From: Mactra quadrangularis
Taxonomy: Eukaryota > Mollusca > Bivalvia > Venerida > Mactridae
Length of the DNA: 64,000 nucleotides
Assembly (NCBI GenBank): GCA_025267735.1
Contig: CM046299.1
Span: forward strand, 19,490,232-19,554,231
Direction: 5' to 3'
In this document: piece after piece, positions 39,301 through 54,300 of the stretch
How positions within the stretch are numbered: the stretch's first letter is position 1
How the letters are laid out: the number at the start of each line of letters is the position of its first letter
Position numbers and translations under genes: made by a program
Notes under the pieces: model-generated
Database searches by the model: none
Seen by the model: the letters and a program-made list of their open reading frames with translations, nothing else
What the model was told of the DNA's origin: nothing

Positions 39301-42300
39301 CCATAGAATAGAAGGGGACAAGGTTGTCAGATAGCTCTGGATTACTTTTCATGCACAACTAGTGATTATTTAAGAGCAGAATAGCAGGGTGCTGCACCCT
39401 GCCCTTTATTTCTCTCCTCTCTGCCCATTTTATCATCAATATGTTACTGAGTTACTTTGAAACATTAACTCTCTTGCTGCATTCATGCCCTGTTCAAGAA
39501 TTATCCTTATGCACAAATCTGATTTCAATATCTTTGGTGAACATGCCCTCTCCTGACAATCTTATGTTATACTTCAAATTACCTCCACTGAGGCCACAAC
39601 AAATTGATCATATGTTCTATGGATTCGCTTGCACCTTAATTTTGACTGTTTTTTACAAAAAATATATTTTTATTTCCTCGCTCGCTCATAAAAATTTGGT
39701 CAAACCGCTATATAAAGCAACTGAATTAAGATTTTTTATTTTTTTTTTCTTCGTTTGCTTGCCCCATTTTTTTCTAGAAAAATCCGTAGAACATATCATC
39801 AACTTGTTGTGGCCCAAGCAATATTTTAGCCCCCACCTCAGGGCAGAAATTAACTAGGGTACATGATTTCTACTTTATTTGATATAGACATTCTTTATCT
39901 TATCTCACTTATCTGTCCAACAAACCTCTTGGTACAGTTTAACAATTACATTATGACATAAATTACATAGTTTTTTACAAATAAGGATACATTTAATAGT
40001 ATCTCATAAATTTGTCAACAAATAAATACTTTTTTGTAGAAACTATGAATAGTGTATAGACTATATATAGATTCTATTTACATTCATTTGTAACAAAATA
40101 ACAAAAAAAATTTATTTGCATGTAAAACTAAACTGACAAAACATAGGTTTGTAGTGTCTATGCCCTCATTTATCAGTAAATATGAAACTGAAGCTGAAAA
40201 AAGGCTATGTAAGTACAAGGGTTGTCACGATTATTAAAATCTGAAATCGGTTAATAGTTAGCTTGAGATTTATTAGAATTGGTCGGTCCATAGTCTGCCA
40301 TTTTGATCCATTTTTGCTTGAATTTCTGCTTCTAATACCTTTATTCAAGATAATTATGATACCAACAAATTTCATGAAATTTGGCGAATTAATAATTTGG
40401 CTGATTATTTTAAAATGTAGTAACGAAAGCTAGCACTTGTGAAAGTTTAAAGGTGACTCCTATTTTTATGAAGAGACCCCTATTTCCTACAAATATGAGT
40501 CCAAGTAACTTAGGACTAAGTGTTAACCCTACAGGAGTAAGTCAAAGTCATCAACAAAGTTTTAAGTTTTTCCTGTCCCAATTTAAAGACTTTCCCAATA
40601 TGAAAAAATCCTTCAAACCTTCTATAACATTAGACAATGTTAACATTTCTATAGAGACACACAATGGATAACACTTCTCTGCTGTGGAAAGGTCGCGTTT
40701 CAGGGGTCTGTAGGGAGTTTAGAAATTATTGTTCCTTTCATACTCAAGTTTCAATCTGTTTGAATTGCTATTTATAAATTGCAAGAACTATTTGTTGATT
40801 CCTCAGCTAAGGAATGATAGAGGCCAAAATTACAGTAGATATATTTGTTTAGGCTGATGGCCCCGAGCACGCTGCATTAACAAGTTGAGTTTTGCAGTGT
40901 CTGTGACGGCTACAAACAAATCAAACTAATACTTATAAATTCATCAATAGGGCAATATGCCAATATGACTCATGCTCATACACTATGACATTACAATATA
41001 TATTTCACATTTCAAATCTTTTAAACATTTCCTATGTTTAATTTAAAGTAATGGGAGTCATTAGACCAATGGATGGTCTCATTAAATGTTGTTTTTGTAC
41101 ACTCATGGTTTAACATGTTGTCTTTTTTCAAAATTTTACATAAATCAGTAGCTGTTCAATTAACGTCACCAATTTAATAAGATAAAGGTTACAGTTGAAC
41201 CATGAATTCACTAATGTCAAATCAACTTATCCCATTATCAATATAGTTTCAAGCTCCACAACGTTCACCCTGCAGTACATCTCATTGCTTTTATTTCACT
41301 TTTTTTAATAGGTTTTAAAGTCGTAATCAAAACATATTTAGGTTATATATACGACGGCCAGCTCTTCCTACTATAGGTTTCCTGGACACTTTTTCTATCA
41401 CCAGTACTAACTTGCCCTACCACAAGGCCGACAACTCATGTATAGGGTATGACCTACCGCGACCGGGCTCGAACCCACGATCTCCGGATTCGAAGTCAGA
41501 CATGCTAACCACTACGCCACGGCCGGGCTTTTTATTTTACATGGTGATGTCTAAGTCGTACATTCATGGGAGAGAAATTAAAAATTTCAAAATATTGAAA
41601 TTTCGGAATTCCATAATTTTAGCTGCTTTTATAGTAAGGCCACAAGAAGTTGATTGTATGTTCAATGGACTCGCTCGCACCTTAATTTTGATGTTTTTCA
41701 CAAAAAATATTTTTATTTCCTCACTTGCTCATAAAAATTTGGTCAAACTGCTATATAAAGCAACTGAATTAAGATTTCTTAATTTTTTTTCCTCGCTCGC
41801 CCCATTTTTTTCCAGAAAAATCTGTAGAACACATGATCAACTTGTTGTGGTCTAATGGGCAAAATTATCAACTAGCTGGACTATATGATATAAGAAACTT
41901 TCACTAGCCTGTATCAACTTTCTCTAGTCACTATACAAGACCTTTGGACTAGTGGGTCAAGGCAAAGACTTGTAACTTTTATTATTGATGTATTCTTTTC
42001 AAAATTGAATAACTGAGTAAATAATATATTGATTTAGTAAATCATGACTCATGTTACAGTGTATCTAAAAATATAGTTAACATCCTAAGATACTTGAAAA
42101 TGAATATTTCCTTGCCTTTAAGAGTTTCTCAATGATGGACTTAATATAATAAATCATTGTCATTTTTCATTACTATTGCCTAGTTTACACTGACCAGCTG
42201 TTTGTCTAGGTTTCTTCCCACAAATATGTAGCTGGTGGACTGGGATAAAATGGGAAAAGATTTGTGAAGAATATTCAGTGGCCAAACCTGGCAGTCATGC

Positions 42301-45300
42301 CAGAAGAGCTACAGTGAAGCCCCGGATCACCCACATATAAGCCTGCATTGGTTTCCCTCCCCAGTGAATCTAGGTTGTATTTTAATTTTTAACACCACCA
42401 AGGCCACTCCCCAGTGATTGCTGAATCAAAATTGTTTATCCCTATAAATGCTGTTCTTCACAGACAGTGTCTCTACAGTAGTAGTCCTGGTTTACCCCAG
42501 AGTTCAAACCCGAATGTACCTGGGCTGTATACTGAAACAGTATATTTTAAATTTCAAGATTTATAACGGATATGCTAGAAACCATTGTTTGCTGAGAATG
42601 TGCATATGTGCCATTTGGGCATGCGTATGTCAAAGACATTTGTGCACCATAAGTCCATAAGACTAAGTTCATTAACTGTCTGAGTTTTTTACAAGCTCAT
42701 GAACCAATCACTCATGAAAAATATAAGTTCATGAACTTAACCAAAATTAGACTGTTCTTGTTTAGTTCATGAACATTTCATTAACAGGTTTTAAAATTGT
42801 TCATTAATTAAAGTCCATGCCCTTTGATCATGAACTGTTTAAATACTGTCATTTACAATTCACAAATGGCTCATAAGAAAAGTTTATGAATTCATGAACA
42901 TTATATCACAAAGGGGGTCCTTCCAGGCATAATCCTAGAGCAAAGGTTTTGCCTATCCCATTGCATGCAGTAAAACTTGTCCGTTGAAATATAACATATT
43001 TTCCTGTTCAGTTTAGTAGTCTTCTCATTCTTCCTGTACTGTACTGTGATTGTACTTGAGTTTATACATGAATTCTATGTATGATGTTGTAAAATATAAA
43101 GTGATATATTGTTAAAACAGGAAATCAACTATAGCTTGTCCTACTAACTTATAAATCAATGACATACATTTCGAATATGATTATTTTCACGTTTTAGTTG
43201 TTTAAACTATAATGAGATATACTTTGTAACTTAATGCTGTCTGGGAAATAAACAGTTGCAGTGTTGCCAGTACCAGCCAGTATTGCATTACAGTGTTACT
43301 GTTTAGGACTGCAACTATTTGGTTTGATTCATCATAAGTCAATTGCCAGGGGAGTCAAATTGGATTTGATTTGGGAACCATGATTTCGTACCTGCTTATA
43401 TACTTGTCTAATGAAAGTCGCCCGGCTAGCTCAGTTGGTAGCACGCAAGTCTACTGATCGAGGGGTCGTGGGTTCGATTCCCAGGCGGGGCATACTTTCG
43501 TGGAGCTTGGTCATGAAATTATTTCTACGGCCATTCTCCCTCTAACCAATGATTTTTAATTATGTAGGGCAGTTGTCAGTCACTGACAAAAGTATGCGCT
43601 TAGTAGTTAACAGCTAAATCTAGAGATTTAGCCTTTCCAGGAGTGAGTAGGTTGACTGACCGCCGTTATATGACCTATAAAATGTGTTGCTACAGCGTTA
43701 AACACAACAAAAACAAAACAAACAAACTGTCTATTGAATTAGGGGCCTGTTTATGGTGCAGCAGTAGTCAGCTTGACTGTGGTTGGGTTTGACACTAAAG
43801 CACCACATTGTATATAGGTCAAATAAAGTTCCATGGAGGTCAACCTTTTTCATTGTTTCTGTAAAAGCCAAATCTCAGATTTAGTTGTTAACCAGCATAC
43901 TTCCATCAATAAGTGACAACTGCCTTACATGATCAAGAATCAGTGGTAGGAGGGAGAATGAGTTGACTCAAATTTTTATCAAAACCAATATGCACATAAG
44001 TATACCCTGTCTTGGAATCAAACCCACAATCCCTTAATCAGTACTAAGACTTGTGTGCTTAATCAACTGAGCCCGCCAGGCAGGTTTTATATGATGTAAA
44101 GTACAGCTTAAGAATTCATTGAAACATAACCTAGATACATGTACTCATCTTCCTGGATGCTCCACAAAGTTCTGATTTTAAAAGCTGTCAGACATTAACA
44201 ATCTTACCATTCATCAAATCTTATATATTTATGCCTTATGTTTCTAAAACAGTCTGTTGTTTAAGTTATAAATAGGCTGGTGTAAATATATGTTTCTATT
44301 GAAAATTATGTTTCCAGTAAGCCACTGTTGTTAAATCATTAGCGTTAATCCTGCTTCCTATAGATTTGTATATTAGAGTTCTCGGTATATTCAGTATATA
44401 AAGGATTGTCTCTCACTCCCCCCCCTCCTCTCATGCTAGTTCATTCTGATATCCAATATAGCATTAACAGTATATTTTGTAGGTGTGGGAAAATACATTA
44501 CATTTCTGCTAGTCTGCTAATGTAACATTTATGGTATAGGATTACTATGTACATGATTGCTCTACGGTTTTCATCAATGAATGAATGAACGAATGAATGA
44601 ATGGATTGATCAAATATTTTCTCATTATACATTTGGTTGTAGCGGCAGAATAGGGCTCATTGTTACACTGTCTTTGCCTTTCGTATGGTTTATTGTTACA
44701 CTTTTCATAAGCAATTACCAAGTTAATCATATTTAATAATGGACCAAATTATAATTTTCTTGATTTTAATTGTAAAATAAGATTAAGAAGTTTACACTAG
44801 ACCAAATCCATTTTGAATTGCTCCAAGCTTGAGTTAGCAAGTTAAGGCACGAGCATCAAATTAACCGGAATTGGGCAAGTGATTTCTAACTAGCATCTAA
44901 CTAACCCAATTAAGGCTTTGGGCTAGTAATTTTGACACAAGCATCCAACAAGCTCTAGGCATTGGGCTAATGATTTCAGGCACAAGCATCCAACAAGCCA
45001 TAAGCTTTGGGCTAGTAATTTTGACACAAGCATCCAACAAGCCCAAGGCATTGGGCTAGTGATTTCAGGCACCAGCATCCCACAAGCCCTAGGCATTGGG
45101 CTAGTAATTTTGACACCAGCATCCAACAAGCCCTAGGCTTTGGGCTAGTAATTTTGACACCAGCATCCCACAAGCCCCAGGCTTTCGGCTAGTAATTTTG
45201 ACACAAGCATCCCACAAGCCCTAGGCATTGGGCTAGTAATTTTGACACCAGCATCCCACAAGCCCCATGCTTTCGGCTAGTAATTTTGACACAAGCATCC

Positions 45301-48300
45301 CACAAGCCCTAGGCTTTGGGCTGGTAATTTTGACACAAGCATCCCACAAGCCCCAGGCTTTCGGCTAGTAATTTTGACACAAGCATCCCACAAGCCCTAG
45401 GCATTGGACTAGTAATTTTGACACAAGCATCCCACAAGCCCTAGGCTTTGGGCTAGTAATTTTTAAATAAGCATCCCACAAGCCCTAGGCATTGGGCTGG
45501 TAATTTTGACACAAGCATCCCACAAGCCCTAGGCTTTGGGCTGGTAATTTTGACACAAGCATCCCACAAGCCCCAGGCTTTCGGCTAGTAATTTTGACAC
45601 CAGCATCCAACAAGCCCAGGCTTTGGGCTAGTAATTTTGACACAAGCATCCCACAAGCCCTAGGCATTGGGCTAGTGATTTCAGGCAACAGCATCCAACA
45701 AGCCCTAGGCATTTGACTAGTTGGTTTAGGCTTGAAAAGTTGCATCCTATATATTGTCAGTGTCTGTGACTTAACAAGTTGAAGGTGGCTGTTCAAACAG
45801 TGTTAAGAAGTGCCTGTTGGTATCCTTTTAGTTGTTCAAGTGAAATATTGTGACTGAATACAAACTATTGCACCAATACAATGTTAACTCAGTCAGCAAA
45901 CTTTTTGCTCTTTCTACCTGATCTTAAAACACCCGATCCCAAAATCACCATCGTTAGACAAATTAGTATATGTATTGAGTTGAGAAAAAGCGTACAGTAC
46001 AATAGCCGTCATACATCAGTAATTACACTAGCTACGATATATTATATACTAATTACAATAAATCATTACACCTTACTAAGGTAACACTATACTGGGTGTG
46101 ACATTGAATACAGTCAACAGTACCGCTGAGATTGTAAAGATGAGGAGTGACTCAGATTGCGTCATCATATTGGTATCTTACACTTAACATAATTATTAAG
46201 ATGTATCAAAACAACAACAGTTTTCAACCATACAACCACTAACTTTTTATTATATTACTATTAGTATTAACTCAACCACTTCCCCCAAATGTCTATACTA
46301 TATCATAGTCTGATTGTTAGAATGTTTAGGCCAAAGAAAATTAATTTTTAGATACTTCAATAGTTCAGGTCACAGCAAGAGTCAGAAACTTTACATTAAA
46401 ACTTAAAAGAAACTTAATTTTTAGGTTTTTTCCTGTTTAAGCCATAGAAAATCAATTTTTAGATTCTTTGACTCTTCAGGCCACATAAACTTAATTGTTA
46501 AATTCTTTGACAGTTAACGCCACAGAAACTTAATTTTTAGATTCTTTGACTGTTAGGCCACATAAACTTAATTGTTAGGCAGTTTTATCATAGTACGCTA
46601 TACTGTACTTCTTTAGACATCCTAATCATATAATTAGTCAATTTTTTAATGATTAGGCCACAGAAATTAATAGTTAGATTGATAGACACAGAAAATAATT
46701 CAATAGTTTCTTTGACAAAATAGGAAAGGCAGGCATTTTTTCAACATTTATTAAACAGTAATTAAACCTAGCAAGGGAGAAAAAGTATGTAAGCTGATAG
46801 ATACTTAATACATAGAAATGCTCATTACCTGCTAGTTTCATGTATGTAACAGTTTATTTGAAATTGAATGTCTAACTCTTTTTTGGAATAAAGATACAAA
46901 TGATAGAACAGGGGCTTTAAAATTAGAGACAAGAGGCTAGGATGAAAATCTAACGATGAACTTCCTATAGCCTTTAATAGTATGAGTACTGTACCTTAAT
47001 AGTATATCAATGAGTAAATGAATAAATAAACCATAAAAACATAGTCATAATGTATGTACATAAAAGTTACTAGTTATAATAAAATATACCATTTAGTGGT
47101 ACAAGGTGGAAACATACATACACTTTAACCTAGTCATACAGTATTTACCTTATAAAATGTTTAATCATCTGTTGTAAGAAAATGACCAATACTTCCATTC
47201 AATTCATGAGTAAATGACCAAGACCTTGAATATGGCCACACCTATACAAGTACATGTATTAGAGTCATCATCTTAACCCACTAGTTAGTGAAAAAATCAT
47301 GGATTTTATAAAGTCCGACTTGTGGATATTTTTGCCCTTTAGTATACTGTATAAGTGAGGGAGCATTCTGTGAGGGATCACCTGCCTGAATGTGATTTCA
47401 ATGACCAGGGGATATCATACAATATTGTAAAGTCGACTGATCATGTAAATGGAAACAGATTTTAAACCACACTTTAACTTTTAAACAATAAATCTAGCTA
47501 GTTCACAAGAAAATTTAAGAAATTTTAAGGCAGTACTGTAGTGATGAAGCAAAAAATTATATAAGCAAACTCTACTTTTTTTATTAAAAATAATATTAAT
47601 AAAAAACAGGTTGTCCAGACAATTTCAAAGCTTCTCACTGCTGAAGCCAGGTTCAAATTAAGTAGAGGTAGTCAAAGACAACTTCTGAACTGTTAACTCA
47701 GCAGATTGATTTCAAATAACACCCAATTTAGCTCTTCACAGGAACAGTTCTTATTTATACTATTGAAATGAGCAGTACATCACTGTTCAATTTTTACATG
47801 GGGTTTCCCCATGTTTAGAAGCAGACTGTCCCAAATTCGGCAGCATGTGCCCAATTAAAGGAATAATTACTACTGCAATTAATGTAGTTGGCACACAGTA
47901 AGAAGTACATGTATATCTAATTAGCTTATGTATAGTAAAGGTCCCTTGTATCGCTTATGTTTGTTGTATAAGCCATATACCATCAAAACCCAATGTCTGA
48001 CAGCACTGTAAGCACTTTAATCTTCCCATTCAGAGGTATCCCTTCATTTTACGAGGTATCATTTATATATGAAATAAAGACTAAACTATGATATGAAATT
48101 ATAACCATCTTGAGAAAGTAGAACAAAGCTCTACATTGTAGAAATCTGTTCTCAGAGATTTGATCTATTACAGGATATTAATGTATACAAACATTAAAAC
48201 AAGAAGAATAATCGCCGACTCAGCGCAAAACAAGCATACATCCTTCATTATTTCCATGTAGTTAGGCTAGTTTTCCACAGACCCATCATTAAACTGTGTA

Positions 48301-51300
48301 CCATTATATAAGATGCTACATTTATACAATACCCTCATTGTTTAATACAGAGTACAAGGAGTGTTTATACCCCTCTCTCTCTCTCTCTCTCCTCATGTGT
48401 TCATTTTTCTTATCTAATAACACATATTTTATTATAATAATATGTAAGTGGTAAAATAGGGCTTAGGTTTACAACCATTTTGGAGTGTTCCTTTTTTTTA
48501 ATTTTTTAAGTCTATAGCTATTTTAGGGTGTTCTTTTCTTATTTCTATCAAATTATCATTTATTGTAATCGAAATATAAACAGGATTATAAATTCAGCTT
48601 TGTATTGTCATCGCCCAAAGCCTGAGACGAGAGTAAAATTATTTAGACTTATGACTTATAAACTGACTTATAGATCCATACTGCTGAGTTTATTTTGTAT
48701 TTATATTACCTTGTTCTTCGTACATATGCATTGAATCTTACACATGTCACTTTAGTTTGTTTGTTTGTTGGGTTTAACGTCGTGGCAACACATTGTATAG
48801 GTTACATAACGGATTCAGTCAGTAAACCTACTCACAGGTCCTGGAAAGGCTAAATCTCTGGATTTAGCTATTAACCAACTACTAAGGGCTTACTTTCGTC
48901 AGTGACTGACAACTGCCCTACATAATTAGAAATCATTGGTAGGAGGGAGAATGGCCATAGAAATAATTTCACGACTAAGCTTCACAAAGTATGCCCCACC
49001 TAGGAATCGAACCCACGACCCCTCGATCTGTAGACTTGCGTGCTACCAACTGAGCTAGCCGGGCAGCTACATGTCACTTTAATAAAGAACCTTACTTATT
49101 TCATATTGTCAGGCTAGTTGATGATTTTGTCCTTATCTATACAAGAAAATAAATCGAGCTAGGGCTTGTCAAATATTAAAGACGATGACTGTTAACTTAT
49201 GTTCAGATAGGTAGACAAAACTTTAATAATTTAATGTCTGAATTAAAAGCCTTCAGGCGTGTTTTCACATGACATAAGTAAAGTTATAGACAGTTTATTG
49301 ACCAAATGGCAGATGTACATAATATTTTTATTTCAATTTTCAATACATTTAACAAAAACCTATTATACATATACAATCTAGAATGGTCTTATGTTAATAA
49401 AAATTTTAAGAAGGTATGGTTTGTTTATATCTTATTTATTTAGGAATTTTCACAGTTTATTAACACTTTTTGATTATCCATGACAGTTGGCTCAAGATCA
49501 TCTGACCAACCCTCTGATACAATAATTTTAGCAGTACTAGCATAACCTGCAACAAGGAGCCAATAATTTCTGAGACAATAATTTAGCAGTACTAGCATAA
49601 CCTGCAACACGGAGCTAATAATTTCTGATACAATAATTTTAGCAGTACTAGCATAACCTGCAACAAGGAGCCAATAATTTCTAAGACAATAATTTAAGCA
49701 GTACTAGCATAACCTGCAACAAGGAGCCAATAATTTCTAAGACAATAATTTTAGAAGTACTAGCATAACCTGCAACAAGGAGCCAATAATTTCTAAGACA
49801 ATAATTTTAGCAGTACTAGCATAACCTGCAACAAGGAGCCAATAATTTCTAAGACAATAATTTTAGCAGTACTAGCATAACCTGCAACAAGGAGCCAATA
49901 ATTTCTAAGACAATAATTTTAGCAGTACTAGCATAACCTGCAACAAGGAGCCAATAATTTCTAAGACAATAATTTTAGCAGTACTAGCATAACCTGCTAC
50001 AGGGAGTCAATAATTTCGGAGACAATAATTTTAGCAGTACTAGCATAACCTGCAACAAGGAGCCAATAATTTCTAAGACAATAATTTTAGCAGTACTGCA
50101 ACAAGGAGCTAATAATTTCTAAGACAATAATTTTAGCACTACTAGCATAACCTGCAACAAGGATCCAATAATTTCTCTGAGACAATAATTTTAGATGTAC
50201 TAGCATAACCTGCAACAAGGAGCCAATAATTTCTAAGACAATAATTTTAGCATTACTAGCATAACCTGCAACAAGGAGCCAATAATTTCTGAGACAATAA
50301 TTTTAGCAGTACTAGCATAACCTGCTACAAGGAGCCAATAATTTCTGAGACAATAATTTTAGCAGTACTAGCATAACCTGCAACAAGGAGCCAATAATTT
50401 CTGAGACAATAATTTTAGCAGTACTAGCATAACCTGCAACAAGGAGCCAATAATTTCTGAGACAATAATTTCAGCAGTACTAGCATAACCTGCTACAAGG
50501 AGCCAATAATTTCGGAGACAATAATTTTAGCAGTATTTTCACTACCTTCCAGAAGGAGGCTGAGCCAACAAAGTCAAAATAAACATCAAATTTTTATGAA
50601 CAGTTTAATGACCTGAAGTGGCAGGGCATTAAACAAAGGCAGTTGCATGCATAGTCCAGTGTGCCAACCACTGTACCGCAGTTAGATAGTAAGATTCTAG
50701 GTAGTATGTATGTACTGGAAAGCTTTTTATGCATACTTTACACAGAAAATTCTGTCATGTTGGAGTCTGCAAATAGTGCCAGCTGTAATCATTAAATCAT
50801 GAATGAAATCAAAGCAACAACAATGTTGACAATAACATTGTTAAGACTAATTACCGAGAAAACAAACTGGAATAATCCATCAATTAACACAAATAGTTTA
50901 TGATGATTCATTCTCAACACTTTCATTCATGAACTTAAGTACACTAGAAATTAGTCACTAATTGTTATTACAACTAAATGAATCAAAGATCAAGGTGATA
51001 TTGAGCTAAGAATTGACCTTATAAATAATAATCAGTTTTTGAACTTACAAGACTGTGGGTCAGCACAAAACTAGTCTAACTTAATGTAAATAAAGAAAAA
51101 GTAGACTTGTTTTGCACAGATCAATTAAAGTTACATTAGTTTATAAGCATAAGTATACATTAAATATTGTAAATACCAGAAAACAGTAATTGCCAGACAT
51201 TGTTTTAATTACAAGTTACAGCCAGTACAGTTAAGTACAGTTCATTTTATTATAACTAAGTTGTTATTTGGTTCATTTATAATAGTCTATAATAATGAAT

Positions 51301-54300
51301 CTAATTACAGCTTAATTATAGTTACAGTTCTTTTTTCTTAATAAAACAGGGGACATTTACAGGCGTCTTCCCATCTTTAAATTTCTTTAAAACATGCAGT
51401 TTTCTCAAAATTTGGAGTTTACCTTGGGACTTTTTGTTCATTGCAAATATAGAAAATCCAAATTTATTACTCAACTTACATCTGCTTGCTTTCAGTGATC
51501 TTTCAAAATAAAAATGACAGGTGTAAAACTTCATGAACAAATCTTTGTTAACAATTGTCTTCAGCTGTTACCCAATCAACAAGTGATTTAGAGAAAAACT
51601 TACATAACTATGGACATTTGTGGTGCATGTTTATGACCAAAAACACTAAAAGACTAGCCTAACAATCCCTAGTTAAAGCTCTAAAATTTTTTGATTGTCT
51701 TTAATAGTTCTTTTGTCAATTATTACCAGTACATTTGTGCTTTATGAGCCTTGCACAGTCACCCATCATTTTATTTCATTTTAATGCCCACAAGGGGTTC
51801 AGTACCAACCCGTTGACAAGTTAACTCATGGACATCTCAATTTAAAGCAAAGAAAACTAAATCTGTTACTAGACACAACTCAAGTCTCAACCTGTGCAGG
51901 GGTTGCGAAAGTGATAAAAAACTGCCAGTCTTCCGGTCTGGCATTTACTAAAAATTGCCAGTCCGGAAACAGTTCTGCCAGTCCGAAAAAAAACAACAAC
52001 AATTTTTTCTTTAACTACTGTCCGACAGCAAAACATCAGGGTTATTCCTAGGTCATATTTTCAGTGAGAGATTTTCTCCCATTCACGAGTAAATTATAAG
52101 TTTTTTCTGACTACAGTGGAAGAAATTCTCCGATTGGCCAAAAAAACCCGAGAATTTTCATTGTGGCATCAAAATTCAAAATTTCTCAAATCATATCTAT
52201 AAAAAGATTTTAACCCTTTAACCAATAGTATACCCCGTTTGTGATTCTACATGATGTAACATACCAATTTTACTAATCCGGATTACAAATTTAACAGGAA
52301 TATTCCTAGGACGCGATTTCCGCGATTTCCCGCACTAAAACGGCAAAAATCGCATTAAAAGTTCTTAAATGCGAGAAAATATCGCACCACTTTTCTAGAC
52401 GCTATTTGGCGTCTAAAATTATCAATAAAATCGTGAAACTGTTTGACAAAAGAGTTTGAAATCGGCGGAAAAGAGTTAAACAAATTTTCATAGAATACTA
52501 AAATTAAATTCCCTAATTGATCGTCGATTGTTAATTCAGATATGAGTTGTGAAAAATAAGACCGCCTACGGCGATTACAAGCTAATTACATGTCAATTAA
52601 ACTCAATTGTCGGTCACACGCTGGGAGATTAACTCGCCGACAAAAGTATGCAGTTGTACATGAATTGACAAATACCGCCAATTTACGTAATCTAATGTTA
52701 AATATTTAACCAATAATCATCAATGCTTTAATAGATATAATTTTTATTGCAGTTCAGAGTCATTCAACTTTGCTTATCAATTTCATATCTAACTTCCATC
52801 TTGATTGAAAGGCTTATTGTTTTTTTGCTTTCATCCTAATTTAACAAAAGATGCTATATGATTCGACATTAAGTGTAATTTTAACTTGTTTCCGCGGACG
52901 CGCCGTTAAAATAAATCCCCCAACATCGCCGAGCGTCTTAAAATAAAATGACTTGCTCGTGGCGCTAATAACGTAATTCTCTCGGACGAACATAGGTAAC
53001 TTAGGCATATGCGAACGTAGTCACGCGTGTAAACATAACTTGGCGACTCCAAATCGAATTTATGACATCCTTTGTCGGCGAGTTAATCTCCCAGCGGGTG
53101 ACCGATAATTAAATTAATTGACATGTAATTAGCATGTAATCGCCGTGGGCGGTCTTATTTTTCACAACTCATATCTTGATTAACAATCGACGATCAATTA
53201 GGGAATTTAATTTTAGTATACTATGAAATTTGTTTAACTCTTTTTCGCCGATTTCAAACTTTTTTTCAAACAGTGTCACGATTTTATTGATAATTTTAGA
53301 CGCCCAAAAGCGTCTAGAAAAGTGGTGCGATATTTTCTCGCATTTAAAAACTTTTAATGCGATTTTTGCCGTTTTTAGGAATATTCTGGTTCACACTGAT
53401 TGGCTTTGGTATGATTTCGAACCAAAGTATGGTACGAATTATCGGCGAAAAATGTAAAAATGTCGTGAGAAAAAACGCCGGTCGGCCGGACCGACGGCTC
53501 GATCAAACTGCCGGACCGAAACGAATTTTTGCCGGACATGACCGGCGGTCCGGCATTTTCGCAACCCCTGCTGTGGCCAACTGAATCTGCAGAAAACTCT
53601 TTCAACTCAACTAAACTCGTTAAAAGTAAAAAGGTCATTTTTTATGACACTGTGTCTATCACTCTATGATACAGGATGTAATTGCAGGATTAATGAAAAT
53701 TGCAAGAAGTCACCATTATTTTCCTACATTGAGAAACAAGTCATATTAAGTATTTATAATGACACAAATCCCCCACAATGCCAAACTCTACGAGGGGACA
53801 TAATCATTTGGATCAAATTGGGGAACATATGAACACCAATGGCCATAAGTATTAGTAAGAATAGAAATAATAGCTTCAGATAAAAACAGACAAGATAACA
53901 TACGCCATAGGCCCTGACTGGGAATTGAACCTGGTTCTCCCTGGCGGTAGGCGAGACACTCAAGTCTAACCCGCATCGCTAAAGGGTTAACCAAACAGCA
54001 AGGCTATTGGGGTGACTACAAAGTCAACTACAACAATCACCACGCGTTTAACCGCAGACGTCTTTAGTGGAACATGTTCTATGCTGCTTACGGCATCACA
54101 GAACTATTCCATACAAGATATAATTGGAACTTGAACCAGACAAGGAATATGCTTCCTCATTCATTGTATTTTCATATTAATTTAATGTTATTACCTATCC
54201 CCAAATGATTTTTTCCACCAGTCTGCGGCATCACCTTTCGTAATCCTGAAATTTTCACCAGCAAATGATCCATTAGGATAAATAGCTTTCAATTCAGCTA

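Larger units (their letters stand above)
33398..54194 (-). other. CBL intron 1
   Basis: About 20.8 kb. Holds hAT-like copy 3, palindrome-bearing repeats, SINE B copies, two Harbinger-like MITEs, SINE A and D copies, 39-bp, 44-bp and 56-bp minisatellites and a 1.67-kb foldback element. 34200-37700, 46700-47340, 47470-48360 and 50560-51890 show AT-rich sequence without a recognised gene. 36320-36540 carries a short repeat with AATAAACGCCCCC. Long ORFs here fall in repeats. Confidence 0.75.

Noticed and set aside
39441..41855. Two plus-strand ORFs of 138 and 147 codons sharing a segment
   Set aside because: The shared part is a pair of MITE copies (39592-39814, 41638-41852); the rest of each ORF is unrelated and one passes through a SINE head.
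43419..43491. Possible functional tRNA gene
   Set aside because: A and B boxes are good but the acceptor stem pairs poorly, and the same head with the same 3' body occurs in three more copies, so it is a SINE.
7071..50540. Tandem arrays as CRISPR-like arrays
   Set aside because: Units are contiguous without unique spacers and the setting is an animal intron; they are minisatellites.
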